A DNA stretch of 64,000 nucleotides. It comes from Fremontodendron californicum. Taxonomy: Eukaryota > Streptophyta > Magnoliopsida > Malvales > Malvaceae. The notes below the pieces were generated by a model. That model made no database searches and was not told where the DNA came from. It was given only the letters and a program-made list of their open reading frames with translations. The position numbers and the translations under genes were made by a program. The stretch lies in contig JAULJL010000028.1 in the NCBI GenBank assembly GCA_030761205.1, positions 18,341,001 through 18,405,000 on the forward strand, written 5' to 3'. This document shows, one piece after another, positions 22,951 through 31,306 of this stretch (its first letter is position 1; each line of letters begins with the position of its first letter).

Positions 22951-25900
22951 ATGGCTGACAATGAAAGTGTTCATGCTGAAGATGAGAACAGACAAGTACG
23001 CACCATGCGTGACTACTTGCAACCAACTCGAAGCTCATCACCCTCTTGTTTTATTTTTCCTCTCAATGCAAACAACTTTCGTTTTAAACCAGGTATGATA
23101 GGTTTGCTTCCAAATTTCCATGGGTTAGAATCGGAAAGTGCTTACTCGTTTCTAAAAGACTTCGAAGATGTATGTGTCACCTTTAATGACCAACAATGCA
23201 CAAATGAAATTGTCAAGCTAAAATTATTTCCTTTTTCTTTAAAAGATAAAGCAAAAATTTGGCTTCATAATTTAAAACCAAGGTCAATTGGCACATGGCA
23301 AGAATTACAAACTGAGTTTCTAAAGAAATTTTTCCCAGCACATAAAACTACTGCTTTGAAAAGACAGATTCAAAATTTCAATCAAAATCAAAATGAAGCA
23401 TTTTTTCAGTGCTGGGAGCGTTTTAAAGATTTGTTAAGTTCTTGTCCACATCATGGTTTTGAAAAATGGCGTCTTATTAGTTTCTTTTATGAAAGTTTAA
23501 CTCCCGAAACTAAACAATTTGTTGAAACAATGTGTAACGGTGAGTTTCTAGAAAAAGAACCTGAAGAAGCCTTTGACTACTTAGACCATTTGGCAGATAA
23601 CTCTCAAGCCTGGCACACAGATAATTCCTCTGAAAGTTCCAATAGATCTAATGTTGTTTCTAACAGAGGAAAATATCATTTTAGTCAAGAAGATGAGATA
23701 AAAGCTAAAGTAGCTAATTTGGCTAGAAAGATTGAAGCCATGGAACTTAGAGATGTAAAAGAAGTCAAAACGGTTAAAAATGAAGAAAGTTGTGGAATTT
23801 GTGAAATCATGGGACACCCCACTTCTGAATGTCCAAACATTCCCATTCTTAAAGAAGCGTTGCATGATCAAGTAAATTCCATAAACACATTTAAAAAGCC
23901 TTTTCCTTCTCCTTACTCTGAAACGTATAACCCTGAATGGAGAAATCATCCCAACTTCAGTTGGCGGAATAATAATCATGTTCAGGTACCACAATCTCAA
24001 AAGCCGGGCAACACTTTTTCCTATCAACCTTCACGTGTACAAACCTTGGAAGAGACATTGCAAGCATTCATGCAAACACAAGCAAATGTGAATAACCGGA
24101 CTTCACAGGACATCAATGAGATAAAAAACACCTTGTCCACATTGACAGCTTCATTACGCACTCAAGAAAAAGGTAAGTTTCCTGCTCAACCTCAGCCTAA
24201 CCCTTCTACTCAATGTCTTGTTTCTTGCTCCAATGAAACTCAACAGGAAAATGCCAGTTCTATCACAACTCTTCGAAGTGGAAAGGCAATTGACAAAAAC
24301 ATTCCATCAAAAGACCAAGATCCTCTTTCCCCTCCGAAAAGTAATGGTAAGGATGATGGTAAGTCTGAACTTCTTGAAAATTTGGACAAAGAAAAAGGTA
24401 TGCATCCTGCTCCTTTTCCTCAAAGGTTGCAAACAATAAAGAATTTGAATCAAAATGCAGAAATTTATGAACTTTTCAAACAAGTTAAGATTAACATTCC
24501 TTTATTGGATGCAATCAAACAAGTTCCATCTTATGCTAAATTTTTGAAGGACATGTGTACAGTTAAAAGGAAACATAATGTACAAAAGAAAGCATTTTTG
24601 ACGGAAAGTGTGAGCTCAATCAATCAGCACCTTACTCCACCAAAATTCAAAGATCCTGGATGTCCAACAATCTCATGCATCATTGGAAACACTAGAATAG
24701 AACGTGCATTGCTTGATCTTGGTGCTAGTGTTAATCTTTTGCCTTTTTCTGTTTATCAACAGTTAGGTTTAGGTGAACTCAAGGAAACACCTGTTACACT
24801 TCAACTAGCTGATCGTTCTGTAAAAATTCCTCGAGGGATAGTTGAAGATGTTTTGGTTCAAATTGATAATTTTTACTTCCCTGTTGATTTTATTGTTTTG
24901 GACACACATCCTGTTTCAAATCCAAATGTTCAAATTCCTGTTATATTAGGCCGTCCATTTCTTGCAACTTCTAATGCTCTGATAAATTGCAGGAATGGTA
25001 TGTTGAACATTTCTTTTGGAAATATGACTTTAGAATTAAATGTGTTCAACATTTGCAAGCAACCTGGTGATAATTCAGAAGTACATGAAGTGGATTTCAT
25101 TGAAGAACTTGTTCATGAACATCTCACCACTACCACATTCCATGATCCTTTAGAAGCTTATTTAATTGAATATGAGTTTGATAATGCTTCAGAAATTTCA
25201 CACACTGATTCTTTGTTAAAATCTTTTCAGGATAAGCATTGTTGGAAACAAAAGTTTGAGGAACTTCCATCACTTACAAATGTCACTGTACCATCAACTA
25301 TTGAACCACCCAAGCTGGAGTTAAAACCATTGCCATCCGAGCTAAAATATTCCTTTTTGGGTGAGAGTGAAACTTTTCCAGTCATAATTTCTTCACATCT
25401 TGATGAACTACAAGAAGGTAAGTTGTTACAACTTTTGAAGATGCACAAAAATGCATTAGGATGGACCTTAGCTGACATAAAGGGAATAAGCCCATTAATC
25501 TGCACACATAATATTTATTTAGAGGAAAATGCTAAACCCTCTAGACAAATGCAACGAAGGCTTAATCCTAATATGAAAGAAGTAGTGAGAAATGAAGTCA
25601 TTAAACTTCTAGATAATGGAATCATTTATCCTATCTCTGATAGCAAATGGGTAAGTCCTACTCAAGTCGTACCTAAGAAATCTGGAGTTACTGTAGTTAA
25701 AAATGAAAACAATGAATTAATTCCAGCTAGGACTGTTACTGGTTGGCGCATGTGCATTGACTATAGGAAACTTAACTCAGTGACGAGGAAAGATCATTTC
25801 CCTTTGCCTTTCATGGATCAAATCTTAGAAAGAGTTGCAGGGCATGAGTTTTATTGTTTTCTAGATGGATATTCTGGGTATAATCAAATTGCCATTGCAC

Positions 25901-28137
25901 TTGAGGACCAAGAGAAAACCACTTTTACATGTCCTTTTGGTACTTTTGCATATCGTAGAATGCCATTTGGATTATGTAACGCCCCTGCCACATTTCAAAG
26001 ATGCATGCTTAGCATTTTTAGTGACATGATTGAACGTAATCTTGAGATTTTCATGGATGATTTTTCTGTTTCTGGTGATTCATTTGATGATTGCTTAGCC
26101 AATTTGAAAAATGTATTGATTAGGTGTGAAGAAAAAAATCTTGTTCTTAATTGGGAAAAATGTCATTTCATGGTCACTAAAGGTATTGTACTAGGTCACA
26201 TTGTTTCTGCAAAAGGGATTGAGGTAGACAAGTCAAAACTTGAATTGATTGCTAATCTACCCACACCAAAGACAGTAAAGGACATTAGGTCATTTTTGGG
26301 ACATGCAGGTTTTTATAGAAGATTCATAAAAGATTTTAGCACGATATCTAAACCTCTATGTAATCTTTTAATGAAAGACACTGCATTTGAATGGACTAAA
26401 GATTGTGAAGATGCTTTTGAAAAACTCAAAAATATGCTCACTACTGCTCCTATTATGAGATCTCCTGATTGGTCTTTACCATTTGAAATAATGTGTGATG
26501 CTAGTGACTATGCTGTTGGTGCTGTGTTAGGACAAAGGAAAGATAATAAACCACATGTAATTTACTATGCAAGTAAAACTTTAAATAGAGCCCAAATGAA
26601 TTATTCCACTACAGAAAAGGAATTACTTGCAGTTGTTTTTGCATTGGATAAATTCAGATCTTACCTTGTTGGATCATCAATTGTTGTCTTTAGTGATCAT
26701 GCAGCTTTAAAATATCTTCTCTCTAAGAAGGATGCAAAACCTAGGTTGCTGAGGTGGATCCTTTTGCTGCAAGAATTTGACATCACCATTCGAGATAAAA
26801 AAGGAGTAGAAAATGTGGTGGCTGATCATTTATCAAGACTTGTTTGTGATGAATCTTTTGGAACCTCACCAATAAATGATACTTTTCCTGATGAACAACT
26901 TCTAATTGTCTCCACGACACCTTGGTTTGCTGACATTGCTAATTTTCTTGCTACAGGAAAAATTCCTTCTCAATGGAGCACCCAAGATAAAAGGAAGTTT
27001 CTGAATGAGGTAAAGAAGTTCTATTGGGATGACCCTTACTTGTTCAAATATTGTCCTGATCAGATTTTTCGAAGATGCATTCCCGACAATGAGGTAAGTA
27101 GTGTAATTAAGTTTTGTCATTCCGAGGCATGTGGTGGTCATTTTTCATCAAAGAAAACTGCTGCAAAAATTTTACAGTGTGGATTTTACTGGCCAACTTT
27201 GTTCAAAGATGCACATAATTTTTGCAAGTCATGTGAAAGTTGTCAAAAATTAGGTTCCATTTCGAAAAGAAACATGATGCCTTTGAACCCAATTCTTGTA
27301 ATTGAAATTTTTGACTGTTGTGGTATTGATTTCATGGGACCATTTCCACCATCTTTTGGTTTCTTATACATTTTAGTTGCAATAGATTATGTTTCAAAGT
27401 GGATAGAGGCAATTCCATGTCAAAATAATGATCACAAAACAGTGATTAAATTTTTAAAAGAAAATATTTTGAGTCGATTTGGAATTCCTCGATCTATCAT
27501 AAGCGATGGGGGAACACATTTTTGCAACAAGGTTTTTGAAACATTAATGAAGAAATATGCCATTACACACAAAGTTGCAACCCCTTATCACCCGCAGACA
27601 AATGGACAGGTAGAATTAGCAAATAGGGAGATTAAACAAATTTTGGAAAAGACAGTTAATCCAAATCGCAAAGATTGGTCTCTTAGACTTAACGATGCAT
27701 TATGGGCCTATCGAACAGCTTTTAAAACAGCATTGGGCATGTCTCCTTATAGGCTAGTTTATGGAAAACCTTGTCATTTACCTGTGGAACTTGAGCATAA
27801 AGCATATTGGGCCATTAAAATGTTCAACTCAAACCTTGATGACGCTTCTAATTTACGAAAATTACAAATCAATGAACTTGAGGAACTCAGAAATGATGCA
27901 TATGAGAATTCTAAAATTCATAAAGAAAGAACTAAAGCCTTTCATGACAAGTTAATTTCAAGAAAAACATTTAATGTTGGGCAAAAAGTTCTACTTTATA
28001 ATTCTAGACTTCACATATTTCCTGGTAAGTTGAGATCAAGATGGACTGGCCCATTTGTGGTTAAGCATGTGTATCATTATGGAGCAGTTGACATTGAGAA
28101 TCCTCAAAATGGTAACGTATTCAAGGTAAATGGATAA
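22951..28137 (+). CDS. Gag-Pol polyprotein of Athila-lineage element A
   Basis: One uninterrupted frame. It is open from an ATG at 22858, but the ATG at 22951 (MADNESVHAEDENRQVR) fits Athila Gag starts and lies after a splice-donor-like site. Numbering from 22858: gag core about 135-248, CCHC knuckle CGICEIMGHPTSEC about 312, protease LLDLGASVNLLP about 618 and VILGRPFL about 697, RT about 930-1110 with FMDDF near 1065, RNase H from CDASD near 1213 to DHLSRL near 1328, integrase zinc region from 1421, and core with D near 1491, SDGGTHF D near 1550 and E near 1585 (spacing 35). It makes particles, cDNA and integrates it. The stop at 28135 falls where FKVNGQRLK-like text would continue; the same frame stays open for 26 more codons to TAG at 28216. 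The last bases of pol are therefore probably clipped by one substitution. Protease DLGA replaces the DSGA/DTGA form, as is usual in this lineage. Confidence 0.95.
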   Translation: MADNESVHAEDENRQVRTMRDYLQPTRSSSPSCFIFPLNANNFRFKPGMIGLLPNFHGLESESAYSFLKDFEDVCVTFNDQQCTNEIVKLKLFPFSLKDKAKIWLHNLKPRSIGTWQELQTEFLKKFFPAHKTTALKRQIQNFNQNQNEAFFQCWERFKDLLSSCPHHGFEKWRLISFFYESLTPETKQFVETMCNGEFLEKEPEEAFDYLDHLADNSQAWHTDNSSESSNRSNVVSNRGKYHFSQEDEIKAKVANLARKIEAMELRDVKEVKTVKNEESCGICEIMGHPTSECPNIPILKEALHDQVNSINTFKKPFPSPYSETYNPEWRNHPNFSWRNNNHVQVPQSQKPGNTFSYQPSRVQTLEETLQAFMQTQANVNNRTSQDINEIKNTLSTLTASLRTQEKGKFPAQPQPNPSTQCLVSCSNETQQENASSITTLRSGKAIDKNIPSKDQDPLSPPKSNGKDDGKSELLENLDKEKGMHPAPFPQRLQTIKNLNQNAEIYELFKQVKINIPLLDAIKQVPSYAKFLKDMCTVKRKHNVQKKAFLTESVSSINQHLTPPKFKDPGCPTISCIIGNTRIERALLDLGASVNLLPFSVYQQLGLGELKETPVTLQLADRSVKIPRGIVEDVLVQIDNFYFPVDFIVLDTHPVSNPNVQIPVILGRPFLATSNALINCRNGMLNISFGNMTLELNVFNICKQPGDNSEVHEVDFIEELVHEHLTTTTFHDPLEAYLIEYEFDNASEISHTDSLLKSFQDKHCWKQKFEELPSLTNVTVPSTIEPPKLELKPLPSELKYSFLGESETFPVIISSHLDELQEGKLLQLLKMHKNALGWTLADIKGISPLICTHNIYLEENAKPSRQMQRRLNPNMKEVVRNEVIKLLDNGIIYPISDSKWVSPTQVVPKKSGVTVVKNENNELIPARTVTGWRMCIDYRKLNSVTRKDHFPLPFMDQILERVAGHEFYCFLDGYSGYNQIAIALEDQEKTTFTCPFGTFAYRRMPFGLCNAPATFQRCMLSIFSDMIERNLEIFMDDFSVSGDSFDDCLANLKNVLIRCEEKNLVLNWEKCHFMVTKGIVLGHIVSAKGIEVDKSKLELIANLPTPKTVKDIRSFLGHAGFYRRFIKDFSTISKPLCNLLMKDTAFEWTKDCEDAFEKLKNMLTTAPIMRSPDWSLPFEIMCDASDYAVGAVLGQRKDNKPHVIYYASKTLNRAQMNYSTTEKELLAVVFALDKFRSYLVGSSIVVFSDHAALKYLLSKKDAKPRLLRWILLLQEFDITIRDKKGVENVVADHLSRLVCDESFGTSPINDTFPDEQLLIVSTTPWFADIANFLATGKIPSQWSTQDKRKFLNEVKKFYWDDPYLFKYCPDQIFRRCIPDNEVSSVIKFCHSEACGGHFSSKKTAAKILQCGFYWPTLFKDAHNFCKSCESCQKLGSISKRNMMPLNPILVIEIFDCCGIDFMGPFPPSFGFLYILVAIDYVSKWIEAIPCQNNDHKTVIKFLKENILSRFGIPRSIISDGGTHFCNKVFETLMKKYAITHKVATPYHPQTNGQVELANREIKQILEKTVNPNRKDWSLRLNDALWAYRTAFKTALGMSPYRLVYGKPCHLPVELEHKAYWAIKMFNSNLDDASNLRKLQINELEELRNDAYENSKIHKERTKAFHDKLISRKTFNVGQKVLLYNSRLHIFPGKLRSRWTGPFVVKHVYHYGAVDIENPQNGNVFKVNG

Positions 28138-28344
28138 AGACTCAAACTTTTTTTGGAAAATCATGTTACTCAAGAAGAGGTTGTTTTTCTTTCTGATCCT
28201 TGTTTTGAAAATAACTAGATGTAAATATAATTTTTTTTTTTAACCCCGGTTAAATGGCGGATAACGGTACTCCGTGATTATTTAAGTCGGTTCCATCAGC
28301 TACCCACAAAACTGATATTGTATATAAATTTCTCTTTCATTTTA

Positions 28345-28366
28345 TTTTATTTCATTTTTTTTTCAG
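28345..28366 (+). promoter_or_regulatory. Candidate splice acceptor before ORF2 of A
   Basis: TTTTATTTCA then a T run, TTTTTTTTCAG|G, ends at 28366, one base before the ORF2 ATG at 28368. A strong polypyrimidine tract directly before a downstream ORF is what a spliced env-type mRNA needs. Such splicing has been shown for other env-class plant retrotransposons. Confidence 0.55.
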
Positions 28367-28367
28367 G

Positions 28368-28904
28368 ATGGATGATATTCTCAAAAGATTGCAGAAACGA
28401 TTTCCTCCTTTTCCTCGGAATATTTTACTGAAGCTTTACCAAGTTCGATTAGAAAGATTAAGAATGCTTATGAATAAAAGGATTCCTGAAGACATACGTT
28501 GGATAATTGAAGCCAAGGTACGTGAAGATGAATATCTTCCTGTTTTGCATTTACCAGGTACAGGTAGAAGCACTTATGCAAAGAAGCGACGAGCAAAGCG
28601 CATGAGTTCAAATTGCCACAAGTGTGCACGATGGACGTGTAACGGTAAATGTCGTTCTATTGGGATTCCGTCCTCTAATCGAGATGATAAAATTGAATTC
28701 ATTAAGGATGGACTGAGTAAGGAGAATTTGGGTAATATCCAACTTTCTCTTGAGACGCATCCTAGTGGAGACGTACAAAGAGAAATTCTTGATTTATGGC
28801 CGCAATTCCAAAGGGAATGGCAACATCTTGGGAATCTGATGATAAAAGACCCTGTTTGCCAGCTTGTAAGAAAACTGGATGGGAAGCATATCCTCGACTC
28901 ATAG
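28368..28904 (+). CDS. ORF2: virus-type nucleic-acid-binding protein (NABP-like), 178 aa
   Basis: Not an Athila env. The N-terminal third (1-60) is basic and probably helical, with no signal peptide or membrane segment. Residues 66-78 read GRSTYAKKRRAKR. Next comes a cysteine cluster C83-x2-C86-x4-C91-x3-C95, then GIPSSNRDDKIEFIKDG (99-115). This order (Gly-Arg-Ser, aromatic-Ala, basic run, four Cys, then an Ile/Phe-x-x-x-Gly segment) is, as I know it, the signature of the small cysteine-rich nucleic-acid-binding proteins at the 3' end of carlavirus and vitivirus genomes (Betaflexiviridae). Several of those suppress RNA silencing or act in the nucleus. The tail (120-178) is acidic/aromatic and unmatched. 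The frame is intact, 230 bases after pol, with a splice acceptor at its ATG and a LOG gene following. Binding RNA or DNA is likely; silencing suppression is inference. Alternative: chance convergence of a basic zinc-finger protein. Confidence 0.75.
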   Translation: MDDILKRLQKRFPPFPRNILLKLYQVRLERLRMLMNKRIPEDIRWIIEAKVREDEYLPVLHLPGTGRSTYAKKRRAKRMSSNCHKCARWTCNGKCRSIGIPSSNRDDKIEFIKDGLSKENLGNIQLSLETHPSGDVQREILDLWPQFQREWQHLGNLMIKDPVCQLVRKLDGKHILDS

Positions 28905-28948
28905 AAGGCGTTTAAGCCATTTCTGGAAGTAAAACCAGAGGAAGATGC

Positions 28949-29158
28949 CAAATACACTTTCGGCGACATTATTACTTTTGACTTTTACGGTTGATTTTTC
29001 TTCTCTTTTTGATTTTCTTCCTGAAATCACGCAAAAATCTTTTGTTAGGTTAACATTTTCTTCTGACAGGTCAAATACACTTTCGGCGACATTATTACTC
29101 TTGTCTGATTCACTACTCAGTCCTCTATATATTACACCATGTACTCATTCTCTTTCAG
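28949..29158 (+). promoter_or_regulatory. ORF2-LOG spacer with 28-nt direct repeat and splice acceptors
   Basis: An exact 28-nt repeat lies at 28949-28976 and 29072-29099 (core TTCGGCGACATTATTACT). The second copy starts right after an acceptor-like CTTCTGACAG|G (29069). A stronger acceptor, CTCATTCTCTTTCAG|G, ends at 29158, 22 bases before the preferred LOG ATG. The spacer looks built to deliver a separate mRNA for the LOG ORF. Confidence 0.5.
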
Positions 29159-29180
29159 GCACTCGAAAAAGAAAAAAAAA

Positions 29181-29828
29181 ATGGAAAGCACTTCGTCCCA
29201 GCGCATTAAAAAAATTTGTGTCTTTGGAGGTGCTTATCCAGGGAAAAATAACATATTCGCTGATGAAGCCATAAGAGTTGGAGTAATACTTGCCCAACAA
29301 AAGATCCACTTGATTTATGGAGGCGGTAGTACGGGTTTAATGGGAGCAGTCGCTACAGCAGCACACGCCGGAGGAAGTCCAGTTCTAGGAATCGTGCCAA
29401 AACTATTCACAGATTTTTGTGGACCTACCGTGGGTAAGGAAATACAAGTCTGGAGTATCCCTGAACGGATAACAATCATGTACCATTCTGCCGATGCATT
29501 CATTGCTTTACCAGGAGGTCTGGGTACATTGGAAGAAATAGCTTGCGTGGCTTCTTGGTCATCTTTGGTCACAAATAAGAAACCCATTGGTTTGCTTAAT
29601 ATTAATGGTTATTTTAGTAATTTACTTTCATATTTAGATAATGCTGTGGATAACGGATTCATGTTTTCAGAGGCAAGGAGAACCATAATTTCTGCTACAA
29701 CCATTGAAGATTTACTCAAAAAGCTACAAGCTTATGAGTGTTTATCTGCTACGGTTGTTTCGCAAACGCTCGGAAAAAGAAAAAGAGATATGGACGAGCA
29801 AGGAGTGGATTGCACTTTGTCTTTGTGA
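29181..29828 (+). CDS. LOG-family cytokinin riboside 5'-monophosphate phosphoribohydrolase carried by element A
   Basis: LOG enzymes split cytokinin riboside monophosphates into active free bases in one step. Numbering from ATG 29181 (215 aa, the usual LOG length): KKICVFGG (10-17), LIYGGGSTGLMGAV (45-58), GGSPVLGIVPK (64-74), R96 in IPERITIM, and ADAFIALPGGLGTLEE (104-119), the family's PGGxGTxxE nucleotide-binding and catalytic motif. NKKPIGLLNINGYF (132-145) and EARRTIISA (164-172) follow. The start at 29139 adds 14 residues (MYSFSFRHSKKKKK) but overlaps the splice acceptor, so 29181 is preferred. The Lys after the conserved Arg of the MxxRK helix is Ile here, which may change activity. 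The C-terminus has GKRKRD (198-203), a possible nuclear signal. Plant LOG genes have introns and this one has none, so it was captured from mRNA. It is unrelated to normal Athila genes. Confidence 0.9.
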   Translation: MESTSSQRIKKICVFGGAYPGKNNIFADEAIRVGVILAQQKIHLIYGGGSTGLMGAVATAAHAGGSPVLGIVPKLFTDFCGPTVGKEIQVWSIPERITIMYHSADAFIALPGGLGTLEEIACVASWSSLVTNKKPIGLLNINGYFSNLLSYLDNAVDNGFMFSEARRTIISATTIEDLLKKLQAYECLSATVVSQTLGKRKRDMDEQGVDCTLSL

Positions 29829-31301
29829 CATTATCTAACATTTTGCTTGTTGTGTCTCAGTTATAATAAGTGGTTAGCAACCTCTGCAGGTAATATCTCC
29901 TAAATTCTACCTTTAAAATTTGACATTGGGGACAATGTCATATTTTAGTAGGGGGTCAGGGACATATTTTGCTAAAAAAAAAAAAAAAAAAAAAAAATTG
30001 TTGTGTTTTAAGACATTTAGAAGTATTCATTCTGAACAAGGTCTGAGTAAGGGAGACTTGAGACATACCTTGTCAGTTTGATTTAATCTTCTTCTTTCAA
30101 AAAAAAAAAAAAAAAACAAAAAAAAAAACAAAAAAAAACAAAAAAAAAAAAAAAAAAGCATGTTTAGACTTAGTGTGTTTTTTTTAGTTACTTTCAATAC
30201 AATGATGAGATATGAATTGCATAAGTCTAAAACAGATTTATTAGTGAGAAGATTTTCCTGAGAATTGAGCTTGATGTCAACCTTTTTATGAGCCAATGTT
30301 AATATGATATGTTGATTGAGAAAGAAGCATGTTTAGACTTAATCTGACTTGTATAATCATCTTTGTGAGTTTTTGAGCCTATAATGATTGATGCATTATA
30401 CAAATCAATCTAATTTCTTTCTTGAGTGCTCTTATGATTACATGATTCTCTAGAACTTGCTTTAAACCGTTTGAGACTATATTGATACATGTGACAACAT
30501 GAATATGATAGAGGCATTAGGATTATAACTAGAGCCAAACAGCCATCCATTATTAATGTTCTACGAGAACATCCCCACTAGTGAGCCAATTTGAGCCTAC
30601 ATTAAATATGATGTTTTATTGGTAACCACAACTTACACCTAGCCTAAATATACTTATATCCTTACCCTTGTTCTAAAGATGAATTTTATATTTTGAGACA
30701 TATTGCAAAAAAACAAGGGATATTTTTATTTGAAAATTTGGGTTAGAAACAAAAGATAAGTGTGGGGGAAGAAAAGAAAAGAAAAAGTCAAGAGAAAAAG
30801 AAAGGGATCATTGTCAAATACATTCCCATATTAAAAAAAAAATCTTCTCTTGAACTTCTAGAAAAAGATGTTACAAAGTTGGTTAGAATGATGCAAAGGC
30901 TCAACATGAATATTTAGCCTATGTTATTATGTGCTTTATAAGAGTTTTGAGAAGTTTTATTTGTATGATCTTATTATGTCTCTAAAATCTATGAACTCTT
31001 TGGAACCTTTGTGATATCTTTATCCTTTTGTTCTTTAACCACATTATAACCCTTTGGCCCCATTACAACCTTGAATAAAGACCTCTTGATTTATGAAGTT
31101 GTATGATCTAAATAGTGGAGAATAGGTGGACAAGCAAGCATATGGTAGAAGTGTTTTCATGAGATTGATTGAGTGTAAACACTTTACCACTACTTTAAAG
31201 AGTGAAAATCAAGAGAGTATCCCATGTGAGAAGTTGAGATTAAGTTTGAATATACACTATTTTGATTGAAATATGTTATGTTATTATTGGCTTAACTCAA
31301 A
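29829..31301 (+). other. Element A 3' UTR, left part
   Basis: No gene. It includes A tracts (29974-29997, 30099-30157), a hairpin at 29921, and from about 30190 a region nearly identical to B 34870-35980 (for example AATACAATGATGAGATATGAATTG). An internal purine tract GATAAGTGTGGGGGAAGAAAAG at about 30755 resembles a PPT. B is inserted after 31306; CTATT at 31302-31306 is B's target duplication. Open frames here are not credible. Confidence 0.7.
29921..29940 (+). other. Perfect hairpin TGACATTG-GGGA-CAATGTCA
   Basis: Eight-bp perfect stem with a GGGA loop, about 95 bases after the LOG stop and followed by AGTAGGGGG. Element B has the equivalent hairpin at 34741-34762 with different paired bases, which suggests the structure is what is conserved. 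Confidence 0.7.
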
Positions 31302-31306
31302 CTATT

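Noticed and set aside
28368..28904. An endogenous virus integration
   Set aside because: Only a single NABP-like gene is present. No replicase, triple gene block, movement or coat gene is seen nearby, and it fits inside the retrotransposon between splice acceptors.
28368..28904. Athila env-like protein
   Set aside because: No signal peptide, transmembrane segment or coiled-coil fusion region; it is small, basic and cysteine-rich instead.
29181..29828. A resident host LOG gene
   Set aside because: It lacks introns and lies within the boundaries of element A between pol and the 3' LTR.
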